NCBI GenBank assembly: GCA_017591395.1
Contig: WEDG01000877.1
Span: forward strand, 1 to 64,000
Length of the DNA stretch: 64,000 nucleotides
DNA from: Schistocephalus solidus
Lineage: Eukaryota; Platyhelminthes; Cestoda; Diphyllobothriidea; Diphyllobothriidae
Direction of reading: 5' to 3'
Shown here: in pieces, positions 45,611-57,960 of the stretch
Numbering within the stretch: position 1 is the first letter of the stretch
Layout: each line of letters starts with the position of its first letter
Notes under the pieces: model-generated
What the model saw: only the letters and a program-made list of their open reading frames with translations
Told to the model about the DNA's origin: nothing
The model's database searches: none
Translations under genes and position numbers: made by a program

Positions 45611-46039
45611 GTATTCACCGATGGCACATTCGCTGTCTAATGTTTTAACCTTTGTTCAAGTTGCTGTAATGGAAATGAAATCCGAATGCATGTCGTTGGT
45701 CCATAAATATAGTTCAAATAATTTCTGGAACCAACTATCAACAAGCGTATCATTGTTTCAATTCATCATATTCCGATATCGAAAAACGATATTCCTACTT
45801 CTTTTAGAGCTCTCTCTCAGCCTTTTGTTGCTGACTCTCTACCCGCCAATAATTCGAGACTGGTTAGCAATTAGTCTTCAAAAAACAAAAAAACCTGCAG
45901 ATAGTGTATTCACCTCCAATGTTTTTTTCCACATGGCATTTGCAAAAGCCACACTGTTCGTAACGGCTCCAAATGCATCCATTCCCTTTATTCCGTGGCC
46001 CGTCAATCATTGGATGATTTAGCTGCCCTCACTCAAAAA

Positions 46040-47990
46040 AGTACCAGCTTGCTCACTTAAACTGTTCGTTCGAAATGTCAGATTCTTGCTTAGTAAGATT
46101 CCCCTGCTTCAGTCTCTTGCCATAGTCCACTGTCCAGCTATGGTTATAGAAACTAAAATGCCTTCCGCATCCACATGCGAACTCTCTCTTCTAGGTTATA
46201 ATTATATTCGAAATTATCAGCTCGACAGCCTTTTGTTTAGAATTTTGTTTAGAATTTATATTTGGTTAGCACCAGTAAGGCACTGTCTAAGCCATAATGA
46301 GGGAAGCTGTTTCTATGTTAAACAAGCACTTTCAGTTCTGCCCTTAGAGCATCTGAAATTTACCGCAGTTGAAGAGACCTGCTGGCATCGAATTAGTTTA
46401 AAATATAAGTACTCTTTAATCCCTGGTTATGTCCTTCACCCCCAATATCAGTGGGATGACAATTTTTCTCTCACAGGCATTTCATCCCGCAACTTACTTA
46501 AATGTTACGTATTTCTTGGTTTCATGTGACTTCAGTATTCAGGAAATTCGACGACTTAATCTTGTCCGGAGCATTTATTGAAAATAACGATAGCTAAATT
46601 TCCGACCATCTGGGTTTGTAAAGATACCATCCATGAAACCATAACTTTTACCTTCTGTGTTAACTGTCGTCATTCGAACTTTTCATCAGTGCATAGTCCG
46701 GAACAAGATGCTGTCCTAATCAGCATTTTGAAGGCGGATACAAATGATATTTTTTATCCATTCTGTATAATATATTTAATTTCGCTCTCAAAAGTGGAAA
46801 TTTATACATTTCTTGGAATAAATTACGCGTTCTGCCCATCCTAAGCACGAATCATCGACGTCACTTGATGAATTTTGGCCAATAAACACAATTCCTACAG
46901 AACGGTTTCCTCAAAACAAGGTCTTGTGACACTTGTCAACTCTCTTTCTTTGATCGTGTTCTACGATCTAAGCAAAATTCTTTTTCCCTTTATATAGTCT
47001 ATTTCAATTTTCGTAAGGCTTTTTCTCTTCTTATCTTAAAACGTTCCTCTTTTGACTTATTTGGTAAACTTCTCAATTGAAAATCTTCTTACTTACACCA
47101 CAAATTTCAGATATCCAATGTTATCTTCAAGCCCTCACGTGCGAGGAGAGTTTTTTTTCCAGGTAGCGTGTTTGGCCCACTCTTATTTTGCAATTTTTTT
47201 CAAGGATGTACAGAATTTATTTAGAAATGTTCAGCCCTTTACGTGTGCTGATGACTAGAAAGTTGCCTATCGACACAAGTCGGCTGAAAGACCATTGGGT
47301 CAGTGTTTTCTAGTAAGGTTTTCCAAATCAGCAGTAGTTGAGCTTCCTTCTAATTCTAGAATAGAATCTAAAACGGTCTTGGTCGGCCTGTCACAACCTT
47401 TACGTCTTTTATTCGGTCCTTCATGAAGGCCTTTAGGAGGCTAACTTTCTCGTCCCCCTTAAGAGATGTACCAACTATCAGTGATTTCGCCTACGTTGAT
47501 TGGCTGGTGGCGGGTTTCATCTATGCTGACTTAGACCTCGCGCCACCACTTCAACGTTCAGGGATCGTTCCTTATGTGTTTTACCAATTACTTGCCCTAA
47601 CCCGAGAGCCACTTACAGTTACAGCAAAATTTATCCTGGTATTTTTACCTTTTCAAACTTTGTTTACAGAAGCTATTGCATGCCATCAGAACCATTCATA
47701 AACAATATCACCTGCTTCGTTAACCACTAAATATATTCCACCGCACCACCTGCCTGCCTTGAATGGAAGTTGAGTTTAGATGTTGTTTGCACCAATGGCA
47801 TAGCTGGCCTGAACATTACGCTTGCAATGTCTCCTGGCACCGGCCTCTGTCGAAAGATTTCGATATTCACTTGGTTTTTCTTATTCTCTGGAATGCATTT
47901 ATCAGTGTTCATTTTCCCCGAAGAACTTCTTCCTGTGCAATCCGCCTTCCTCAGCGTGTCTAGAGAGTATCGCTTCGCGACCATTGGCTA
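46040..47990 (+). pseudogene. Degenerate CR1-like LINE (endonuclease and reverse transcriptase)
   Basis: Endonuclease start: FVRNVRFLLSKIPLLQSLA near 46065 and ELSLLGYNYIRN near 46180. Polymerase: QNGFLKTRSCDTCQLSF near 46900, VYFNFRKAF near 47000, then FFQVACLAHSYFAIFFKDV leading to FTCADD at about 47245-47257, with the catalytic Asp pair kept. The C-terminal part is scrambled. It stands head-to-head with the minus-strand LINE at 43590-45610. Confidence 0.65.
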
Positions 47991-47999
47991 ATCAAAAAC

Positions 48000-48940
48000 A
48001 ACTTTTTTATAGATTTAACGGACTATAGCAGTCGAAGTTATATTTTTCCAGTATCAAATTTATACCACAATTTATTGTAGTTAATAGGTCTGATTCTGAT
48101 TTTAAAAAATTCACTTTCATATTCAATAGGTTATCTAACGTCTCCCTATTTCCATTACTGACCAAAATGTTTTGGCATATTTGAATTCCGACAATTATAA
48201 TCACTTGCTTTAAGGTCATCTGTACTGGCAAGAGTATTTTACAAATTAATCACTCAAATTAAACGGCCGACTAAAATGCGATATGTACTTTAATTCCTCA
48301 CGCTTCTAAGATTGCCTCACAATATTCAAGCAACAAATTTACAATGCTAATACAGGAAGAGTCAGACGCTAACATTACAGTTTATATATCAATGAAACGT
48401 TTGGGTTTTTAATGCACAGCACGAATAATTTATCACGAAAGGTAAGTCTGTGAATACGGCTGTAATGACGCCAGCAAAATAGCAGTCTTCCCATGACTAC
48501 TTCTGAGGAAATCAATTATAGAGTATGGTTAAGTACGCAACTGCAGCATTTAACACCTTATTTGCTCTATACCCGTAGGAACGATGGGGTTAAACTAATG
48601 ACCGTAGTTTGGTGCACCCATTAAAATTCAGACATCTGCTGATTGATGTGGACCCATATTTTTCAGACATATTTTTCAGTTTGGTTCAGGGAACATAGGC
48701 GACCGCCTATGAGCTCCCTATTGGTAACAAAGTGGCTAAGAAAACATCGATAAATAAGGAACATTGAAAAGATTTTTTCATAATGACATGAAAAAACAAG
48801 TAGCCGTTGGTAAGTCGATAAAATACAATTAAAACACTACCCATATATTGTGAGTAGTATAATCACATGCAATTGAACTAAAAGGTTTGATAGCGTCGAG
48901 TTTGCGCTTAAAGGAATTCACGATAGTAGAGAGAACAGCA
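48000..48940. other. No gene recognised
   Basis: AT-rich spacer between two LINE remnants with only short frames. Confidence 0.45.
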
Positions 48941-48949
48941 TCCACGGGA

Positions 48950-51290
48950 CGAGCGTTCTACGTGACAACCATTCTGTTACTGAATAATTACTTGCATCGA
49001 TCGACCCTTGCTTTTCCTGTGCGTAGTTTTAAAGGGTGACCTCTCAAGGTGGTCATGTTAGTCAGAGTGAAAAAATAATTGGGAATAAAGCAAAAGTCTA
49101 GGCCATTCTTAATGCGAAAGGTTAGTTTGAGATCTCCTCGTAGTTGCCTGTAGGAAAGGGAAAAGAGGTTGAGGATCGATAGTCTGTTTTCATAGGTTAT
49201 CGTTCGCAGGCCTTTAGTCATTTTTGTGGCCCGCCTCCGGACCTTCTCAAAGACAGTACTATCCTTGACAGGCCAAGGTTTCCATGCGTGTATGGCACAT
49301 TCTACGTGCTTCCAAATATTTTGGAGAAATTGTCTTCATCAAATTCCATAAATGTGCGCCTGATGAGTTGCAACAGACATGGCTGAGTTGGCCACCTTAG
49401 TGCAACTCAGTGTTGGTTTGAGTGACGATGTAATCCAAACACCCAAGTCCTTCTGACTGTTAACTGGTTGGTAATGGTGTTAAATTTAGAAAGTCAATTT
49501 TCCGGCTCGAGGCTCCACAGCGGAATATTTGAAGAGAACTACACTTAATTACATTGAAATGCATAAGCCTGCGCTTTAACCAGTCCTCCAGTTTGTTCAA
49601 GTTCACTTGCATACAGTCTTCGTCTGTCGTATTGTCAACAATTTTCCACAGTTTTATTTCGTCAGCAAACAGGAGGACATCCCAGTCAAGGTCCCTGACA
49701 CAGTTATTGAGGAAAACAAAGAATAATATGGGGCCTATAACTGAACCTTGTGGGACTCCACTCACCACAGTTACTTCTGAGGACTGCTGGCGTCCGACTT
49801 GTACACTTTTGAACCTTCAATCAAAAAGTTCTGGATCCATACAAGGAGGCTTCCACGAACTCCTACGCTGCGCAGTTTATGCAGGAGACGTTGGTGAAGA
49901 ACGCTGTCGAAGTCCTTTTTGCAGTCGATGTAGATGGCACACACCATTTTTACTTCGTCACGTGCTTTGGTCCAGTGTTCAAGTGAGAAGAGTAGGTTTG
50001 TTAGAAAAAGCCTACCACTGCGAAAGCCATGTTCGGCATCGGAGTGGAGGTGATACCGCTCCAGGAACTGCATCAGCGCTTTCTTGATTATGTTTTCCAT
50101 GATTTTACAACAGATGGAGGTAAGGCTCACCGGTCTATAGTTGTTCGCAGACACTCGGCTTCCATTCTTGAATAGCGGAGTGATGGTGGCGGTCTTCCAA
50201 TCGGAGGGCAGACACCCATTAGCAAACGACCCCTGAAAGAGTAAGTTTAGCAGTTTGGCCATTTCAGAGTATAAAACCTTCAACAGCTTGGCCGGGATTG
50301 CATCGGGGCCTGGAGAGGTCGACTCTTTCAGGTTTATTAACTCATCCTGAATGATTTCTTCGGTGAAGCGGACTGTTTACATAATCAACATAACCTCGTC
50401 TTCACAAGTGGGTGGAAAAAAATGCAGGTTCTGTTGTCACGACAAACCGGAAGAACTGAGAAAGATTTTCAGCCTTATCGCTGTCCTCTGAGATTTCCGC
50501 GCCCTTGACAGTCCAAAATAGTGGGATTGGATCCTTGTTTTGCGTGCTCTGCCTTATGTAACTGTAAAGGATTTTGGGATTAATCATGGCAAGGTTCAAC
50601 AGATCCTTTTCGAAGCCTCGGTGATCTCTCGCAATGAGAATTTTGACCGGCATTCACTGCAACTTGTAGCTGTTAAGGGATTCCAGTGTCTTATCAATGT
50701 GGGATCTTTTCCATAGTTTGCTCTTCTTGTTAACTTCCTTCTATAAGGGTGGAGTCAACAAGCAAGGTCTGTTTGTTAGTCTTCTTTGCATGATTTGGCA
50801 GTGTTTAGAAAGGAGCTTGCAGATTACGTCTTTGAATTGGCCCCAAGCCTCATCAATATCGTCAGAGAATATGGATGTCCAGTCGATAGGAGAAAGGTCA
50901 TTTTCATCAGTTCAAAATTCCCACGCCAAATATTTGGTCGGAGATCAAGTGATTGAGACGGCAAAGATAATAATGTGTATTCCCACATGCGAACCACATA
51001 ACCACTCTTGCTTTAAGGAGGTAAAAAATGCACAATGTCCATGTTATCAGGCGAACTAGTGAACACAAGGTCGAGGTAGTTCATCTGCTGGCTCTCGCAA
51101 ACCCACGTCGGAAACAAGACGTGTCGGGTAAGAAGCAAATTGCCAGTTGTGCACAGATGCTGCTTATAAAATGCTATTTCAGAGCCGTCAGCGGAGGCGG
51201 AGTTCCAGTCAATGTTAGGTGCATTAAAGTCCCCAACAATGAGAGTATTCGACCGCGTAGCAAATAACTTGAGCTCATCCAGCAATTTGG
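48950..51290 (-). pseudogene. CR1-like LINE, ORF2 remnant nearly full length
   Basis: On minus: endonuclease TLIVGDFNAPNIDWNSA near 51215-51265; the linker at 50653-50402; polymerase WKTATITPLFKNGSR, NNYRPVSLTSICCKIME, HGFRSGR and CAIYIDCKKDFDSV (50283-49771). After a frameshift come SGVPQGSVIGPILF and LLFADEIKLW, where the catalytic FADD has become FADE. The final segment is LRTITYENRLSILNLFSLSYRQ at 49221-48988. It is an APE-type non-LTR element of the CR1/jockey group, inactive by frameshift and active-site change. Confidence 0.85.
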
Positions 51291-51870
51291 CATCAGCTTA
51301 ATGGTCGTTTCCGCGGGTCAATACACCATTAAGATATCAAGGTTTCGAGAACCCGTTGCTCTTACGGTCAACCATAGTGCTTCCTAACAAGTCGACTTTG
51401 ACGTTTTTCCTGAAAAATGCAAGCCATTATGTACGAATCTTGCTATGCCTCCACCCTTTGAGTTTCTCTGTCTCTGCGAAACAGTTGGAATCCAGGAAAT
51501 GCAAGTTCAATGTTGCCCACCTGTTCCGACGACCAGGTTTCTTTTATTGAAATAATGTCAGGGAGCAGGTCACAAATATGGATTATCAGTTCATGCATTT
51601 TCGAAGGAGGCTTTGTGCATTAGTGTACATGAATTTCAGCTTTGAGTTCAGACGAGATCCGTTTTAGCCCCGACCCAGTCTGCTGGAGTAACTGTGTGGT
51701 AATAAGAACCAGTTTGCTCCACAGTGGACAGAGGATCGTTTTACTATCTGATCTTTTTAGATTATCAAGTTTTGTTCTCCGTTGATGTGTCGTGTTCTTA
51801 ATTTGAGGACTAGTTTGCAACGCTGTATTCATTCGGCAAGAGGGTGGTAATCCGGCTGAAATAAACACCC

Positions 51871-52571
51871 TTATGTAAATGCTTCAGTCGAAAACGCCTG
51901 GAGGATTAATTTCGCTTGTTCATTGCCACAGAAGACGACTTTGAGGGGTCGTGGTCGTGTCTGTGAGGTATAATTTAAATGACTTCCAAGACGAAAAGCC
52001 TTTAGGATGATTATTTTCTCCGATTGCAGCATTTCGTCAATGAGTTCCTGGAAATGCTTTAATTTGGCGGCGATTCGTTCGTTTGGAGTGTTAGCGGGGG
52101 ACGCTAAGAGACCCTGGATTATGACGCAGTCATCCTTACAGGGCACTCCACTATTTCCAGCAGCATAATAATCATTCGCTGATACTCTTGCTCTGTTGAA
52201 GTGGACTTGCGAAGAGGCTATGTCTGCGCTATTTATGCACTTTTCTCCGTGCATCTCGTCTGCTGTTGTAGTCAAGGCGAGTCTTGCGCATGCCCCTTCG
52301 GACTCTGGTGACTTTTCACTGTGATAGTACGAGTGGTTTTCTGCATATTCTTTTGCAATTCTTGAAGTGCCATTGGACTATTGTTTACAGATGCCTTACC
52401 CATCACTTTCCTCCTTTCTAGTGATTCATTATGCAGAGTGGCCCTCGCTCGACTCCTAGTAAATGTTTGTATGGTTAATGCTGGTTGATTCTTTGAAGAA
52501 AGAGTCCTGTGGATAATTTCCTTCAAATATTTTACTTCTTCCTCTAGTTGCTTCAACTTAGAGGCTATCAC
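51871..52571 (-). pseudogene. CR1-like LINE, ORF1 remnant (nucleic-acid chaperone)
   Basis: Two minus frames lie just 5' of the ORF2 remnant. The first begins with a coiled-coil heptad run (SKLKQLEEEVKYLKEIIH). The second contains KIIILKAFRLGSHLN, then RPRPLKVVFCGNEQAKLIL, which looks like the RRM-like core of ORF1 proteins that coat LINE RNA. One frame break near 52272 separates them. Position and orientation fit a single element running from about 52571 to 48950. Confidence 0.65.
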
Positions 52572-52609
52572 TTGGCACCTATTGCATGAATTTACTACAT
52601 GCTTTCAGG

Positions 52610-52800
52610 CTTTCAGAGTGAGCCAGTGGGCGCGCGGACGTGGAGGTTTACTGCTTGTGAGCTCCCCGATTCAAATCGGGGCACGCGTCACTTTGGCAGT
52701 GAAGTACAAACTTAGACGCTTGGTTGCCGCGCGTCCGTTGTCTAGCTGAGATGAAGTCCGCCTCTTGTTTTAGATGCCCGGGTTCCATTCAGGCTCTCGG
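52610..52800 (+). mobile_element. Possible tRNA-derived repeat
   Basis: It contains a box A-like gagccagtgggcgcgcgga and a T-arm-like ccccgattcaaatcgggg, followed by a second box B-like gcccgggttccattc. No complete cloverleaf closes. Probably a SINE fragment. Confidence 0.3.
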
Positions 52801-53504
52801 CAGGCATTTTGCACAATGTTCCCACGGCATATATCCGACTATCATTATTGAGTAAATAAAGTTCAAACGTTTTTAAAGGTATAAAATGATTTTTTAACCC
52901 GATAAACGATATACGGAAACTGGCTCAGCCGTCCTTTGATGTTAGGAATCTCTCGGTGCTGTTGACAGAGAGGCGATCAGAAGAAGATTGGAGTTCCCAC
53001 GGAAGTCCGGTATATGTTTGTAAGGATGAACGTGTTGCCCACGAGCCGTGAGGGCGTTTAGTAGACAGATATCCCGTTAAAGGTAAAGTTCCCGGACGGT
53101 CGAATCTTTCAAAGGTCATTCAGTCTGCCTGAAATTAGTTGATGTGGCCTTAGTTTCCAGCCTGATTATTCGTGCTTTGCCTACTAAACATGGAAATCCC
53201 ACGGTACCTGTTTTCCTTGCGCCTTCATTAACTTTCACTATGACTTAAACTGCCCCAAAGTGCAGTGAGTAGAAATTGAGTTTATTTTAACGAACACTGA
53301 AAATGTTAATCCTTGTCGGCTAATAGGCAGCCATTGATGGAATCCGGTCAACGACCGCAGGTTTAGAGTCGTATCAAATACAAACGTAGCTTTAAAAGGA
53401 GGGATTCTTATCAGTGATGCGAAAAAATCGTCATTCTTTGCTTACAACTCGCGGAGTTAGCGTAACTTGGATCATGGGGATTGTTGCACTGGCAGATGAA
53501 CATT

Positions 53505-53730
53505 GCAGACAAAGACTATAGAAACTTCAATGGCCAGCTCTAGCGCATTAGTCTTCATCAGCTTATCATACCCAACCACCGGGGGTACAGAACTCGATGC
53601 TCGAATCCGCGACCTGCTGATTATTGGGCTAAAGCTCTAGCCCAATGTGACACGGGCTCGTTGTCTTGCCGAGTGAGTCCGAGTGAGACAAGCCAGTCCC
53701 GTAACGGATCGGTGAGCGTATGCCAACCAA
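53505..53730 (-). mobile_element. tRNA-derived SINE, minus strand copy
   Basis: On minus it reads gagcccgtgtcacattgggc (box A region), a diverged box B, then ctgatgaagactaatgcgct and ctggccattgaag. The hammerhead-like core keeps CUGAUGA but has lost GAAA. A plus-oriented tail fragment (caagccagtcccgtaacgg, atcggtgagc) follows at 53685-53720. Confidence 0.6.
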
Positions 53731-53765
53731 TGCCAACATTCTCAGTATAAACGGGAAAGAAAACG

Positions 53766-54025
53766 AGCCCTTGGCGCAGTGGGTTAGACCGCTGAATTCC
53801 TAATCAACAGGTCCCGCTTTGGAGCCTCGGGTGGTGCACCACATTGGGTTGGGTATTAATGGTTGATGAGCCAGATGTGACTATTCAAGTCTCAATTGTC
53901 TTTGTCGGCAATTTTTATCTGCATATATTACTAGCCTCTGTGCATAAGATGGTGGGGCTAAAGAGTGAGCCCCAAGGCAGAACGAAACGAGTGAGTCCCA
54001 GAAACGATGGGTGAGCCTTCACCAA
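53766..54025 (+). mobile_element. tRNA-derived SINE, most complete plus-strand copy
   Basis: It begins gagcccttggcgcagtgggt (box A), then a box B region (cccgctttggagcctcg, mutated), then the body gttgatgagccagatgtgac, ttgtctttgtcgg, and the tail gtggggctaaagagtgagcc, caaggcagaacg and gatgggtgagcc. The stem II part of the hammerhead-like core is deleted. A minus copy lies directly upstream, making an inverted pair. Confidence 0.7.
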
Positions 54026-54682
54026 CGGCTGCTGCACTGGTAGCGCATGGCCACGAAATTTCCTTGGAAGGTGATGAGTTTAGCAGTGTTACATTATAAA
54101 CAACATAAAGAATATGATCTAGTGTGTCTTCTGTTTCCTCGAACAGTGAGAACTCAAAAGTAAACAAAACCACATATTCGTTTCATAGGGGGTTTGTTCG
54201 TTTTTTGAATTTGCACTGTTTCCGTATTGTAGGCTCCTTTTTGTGCAAGTTGGCAGAAGTAATCACCCAAAGCGCTGACCCAATGCTTGTTTATAGTGCT
54301 TAACCTAATGGAACTCCGTTATCAGCCATCCAATCAGCAGCAAATTTATGCAGAAGGGGCAATTAACTGACCATCTAAATGTTTCTCGATAACTCTCAAT
54401 AAATAGAATTGCACTGTAAGTTATCGTGTACGAACAACTACCTTGAAATCCTGACCTATGACTTTTAATGCAAACTTTACATCTATAATAGTTCAAACCA
54501 AAGTGACCTCAGCATTTCTGTTTTTGTCCTCATATTCAAAACTTAACAGTTCGCTTGAAAGGTAATTGTCCTATCTATTAGTGTACTACTGGCTGTCGAT
54601 GTTATCTTCTAAGTGCAGCAAAGGAAAGTACTTACCGTCACCATTTTAATCACTACCAAAATTATTTTTAGTCAGTATTCCT
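54026..54682. other. Upstream region of the coiled-coil gene, no feature recognised
   Basis: AT-rich sequence. A splice acceptor (attatttttag) ends 13 bases before the ATG at 54683, so a 5' non-coding or short coding exon probably lies upstream, but I could not place it. Confidence 0.4.
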
Positions 54683-56124
54683 ATGGAGAATTGGAAAACG
54701 GACTCTGTTATTCCATACGATTTTTCAGCTTCGCTGCTTGTCAGGGAAGCTAAGGGAATCCGCACCGCCAACGAAGCATTCTGTCTAAGCCTCAAAGAGG
54801 CAAACAAGAAACCTGGAAAGCAAGTCACCTCAAAGTCCCTTCCCTCTGTGCAACAAATCGTGGAGTCCTCGGCAGCCTTCAAAAAGCTGAATGAAAGAGG
54901 GAGCATGATAAAGAAGCTAAGACGACTGCATGTGCTTTTGGATCGCATGCAAATATACCTAAATGAACTACTGAAGTACAATCAGCGTTCGGGAGGTTTA
55001 ATATCAAATTTTACCAAACCCACTGTACGTAAACTTATTTTAAGTTTTTTAATGTTCTCCAGACGAGGAGTAGCCTAACTGCCATTTTAAAATATGAGAG
55101 GGACCGTCTAGAAAGCATGAAAACGCTTGTAAATGCAAAACGAACTACTTTAAAAAAGACAATGCTGAATGAGGAAAGCCTCTATCTCAGAATAGCGACG
55201 CATATAGATCTGTGAGCTAAACTATTCAATACATTTTTACGTCCTGTTCAGTTCAAAAAATATTAATTTCGTGAACGACATTGAAAGGCTTCAGCAGGTA
55301 AAATTTCAATGTTTATATGCCTTTGCCTGATAATTTCCCCGAACAGAGTGAACAAACAGACACAAGCGAAGTCTTATTGGCCGTTGTAGAGCTATCTGAA
55401 ATCACCATGAGTACTCCCAGTGCAATCAAAAAACTCTTGACGGACGTCAAACTGTCTTTCCAAGACATGAAAGCCAAGAATCAGACAGAAACAGTGAAGT
55501 CTTAATCCAAAAACTTACCGAAAATATTAGGAAGCACAACTAGCAGAACTGGATAGAATAAAGAAACAGCTGCAGAAAAGTGCAGGTGTGATTGAAAATA
55601 ATAAAATTGTAAGTTTCCATCTTCACATGGTTTTTAAGGAAACTTCAGCTGCGATCGCCTTTTTCATTAACAGGGGTTTCATCGTCAGTTCTTTCAGAAA
55701 TGTTTTAAGGCAATTATTTTTAAATATAGGGCTGAATTTACGTCTTTTTTGTATAAGGTTAAATTCTTCATAGTTTAATGCACTTTCGATAATGATTGAC
55801 CACTTTTAAAAAATATCAAGGATTCATTATTGCCGTAGAAGCGTAAAAGATGCCGTTGAGCTATTAAATTAGCCAAACTTCGGTAAAATTGAAAATGTTC
55901 GCTCATTTCATCAAATCATATTTGCATTTTAAATTTAGAAACCAAGCAAACTACACTTGGAGAACATCCGACGATTATCATTAGTAGAACGCAAACTTCG
56001 GACAGAATCTAGATATAATTCACTGGCTGTCCAAATCCTCTCAAAATTAATACAGGAACGAAACAGATGGAGCCTGTATGCAGACAAACTGTATTGTTCC
56101 GAAAATTTTAAAATAAACGCATAA
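54683..56124 (+). CDS. Coiled-coil protein, six exons, 315 residues, family not recognised
   Basis: Exons: 54683-55024, 55063-55211, 55252-55297, 55347-55493, 55531-55608 and 55939-56124. Every junction is GT-AG and the phases agree (0, 2, 0, 0, 0). Introns are 38, 40, 49, 37 and 330 bases. The protein starts MENWKTDSVIPYDFSAS and ends ENFKINA before TAA at 56122-56124. It is mostly predicted helix, rich in Lys, Glu and Leu, with coiled-coil-like stretches (FKKLNERGSMIKKLRRLHVL; EAQLAELDRIKKQLQ; SLVERKLRTESRYNSLAVQI). I see no signal peptide, membrane segment or enzyme motif. A structural role, for example in cilia or the cytoskeleton, is only a guess. The splice-phase agreement makes the gene model strong even without a name. 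Confidence 0.8.
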
Positions 56125-57560
56125 ATTTTCTTTATACTGTGGTGGGAATCTTAAGAAATTTTTGTTCCAGAACTACTATAAGAAAACGAACATATTTGCA
56201 AATTTTTAGTATAAGCCAGTATATTTGGATTGGATCTGTTGAAATATCTTAAGGTAATCCTACATCCATTTTTAATTTTCTTGAAAGCACACTACGTTTG
56301 TCGACTGATATGCTGACGTAACTTAGTTGCCTTTGATCATCAGATGTCTGAGAATTTTGGCGGACGAATGAAATGTATATTACCTGTATAATCCTATTAC
56401 ACCCTTCAGATTGAAAGAAATAACACATAAGAATGGTTTTCAAATTCCAATTTCCTCCACAACCCGCCTCCATCCAGGAATAACGCTCTATCTAGCTTAT
56501 CTGACCTAAAAGTTGCCTGCATTTACTACCACTCCTTGGGTTTTAATATATGTCCCATAAATTTCTCAAAACGAAAGAATTCAACTAACAAAATGGGTGT
56601 ATATTCAGTATATCCGAGTTCCTAGTCGACTGGTAAAGGTAGTTTAATGTATACAACAGATACATATGCCACTGAGTAAAACCAAGAACCTGTAGTCAGA
56701 CATCGTATACTCCTAGACGGGATTCCATCAGTGGCCTCGTGGCTTCTTGGTGTATAGCTGTCCATTCCTAACGTTCTGTCATCAGAAGTGATATAATATT
56801 CCCCCTCCGCGACTTTTTGGGTTGCAAATTCGCAAACCTCAAATTTTTGCAAATTAGCAAACCCCGATTTACGAGTCATTTTCTACCTTCCATATGAAAC
56901 AAACGGTCTTATCTTTCGAATGCCCGAATACGTGGATTTGTACACTTGAACTGACGAATTTTCGAAAGGTAAAAATAAGCGTTTCATATCACATATATTA
57001 TCCCAGTTAAATGTTTCCTCAACGTTCACTCCTCAGTTAGTATCCTAAACCTATCTGGATCATTCCTTAAAGAATCATAAATAAACTGTCTCTTCAGCGC
57101 TTTTCGATGCCCAGTAAAAATAAGAAATATGAATTTTCCACGTCCGAAGGCTAGTGATGCTCCCATTCTATTTAAAATGGTGGTATTTGAATATCAGCTT
57201 GCCAGCAACAAAGGCAATTCAAATGTAATGTAATTCCACATTGTAAGGTAATATATGCAGAGATTCTCTTTGGGTTTCCATTTCCCTTATCCATGACCAC
57301 CCCTGATGATAAGTTTGAATAAGAATCTGAGGCGTGCGGTCGATAAACTACTTGTTCCAGCAATCAAATCTGCTTCGAAAATCCTGAAACTGGGCCTCTT
57401 TTGGGTATGCATACAGATAAAAGGGGAAATATTGTTGGCATTCAAAATGTGGCCGTGAACCTGCATGGCTTGCTCATTTCAATTACTGGCTAAAAATCGA
57501 GCCACCAGCAATTACACCACAAAAGTAACCCGGAATTTCAGCTTTTTACTCTCCTCGGAA
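56125..57560. other. No gene recognised
   Basis: Short frames on minus (56249-56473 and 56622-56879) lack motifs. I see nothing else. Confidence 0.4.
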
Positions 57561-57960
57561 ATAAGTTTGTAACTTTGAGCATATCAGTTTATTCAAGGGT
57601 CTATATGCGCAGACCGAAATCTGATGTGAATATTTGGTCCTGAGTCCATCAGTTACTGCGGCATAACCGCGTAATATTCACAAGCCGCCAACAGGTGCAG
57701 TCAGTAGTTAAACTAATAAAATTATTCGCCACACTGGCAGCTAAAAGCCCAGAAACGTGTTTGGCCGATGTTCTGTCGCTCCATGGCACAGCTGGGAGGG
57801 GTTCGGTTCATCATTAGGGTGTCTGGTAAATACTCCAGTTTTGTAATTTCAGTTTCTTAATTTCTGTCATGCAGTGGCAGAAACACGTCTCTGAGCTTTC
57901 AGTTATTACCTGTGCTGCCAGTATGGTAAATAATTCCAGGATGTAACCCGAATTCGGAAA
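57560..57960. repeat. Second diverged dispersed copy of the ribozyme repeat
   Basis: 57600-57700 matches one half of the tandem unit (gcgcagaccgaaatctgatg, atatttggtcctgagtcca, gcataaccgcgtaatattca). 57748-57815, read on minus, is a decayed hammerhead: AUGAUGA, ACCGA/UCGGC, CAAA, CACGUUUC, stem I UGGG. At about 57886-57910 a second partial motif lies on plus (cagaaacacgtctctgagc). The layout is like the copy at 22870-23250. Confidence 0.65.
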
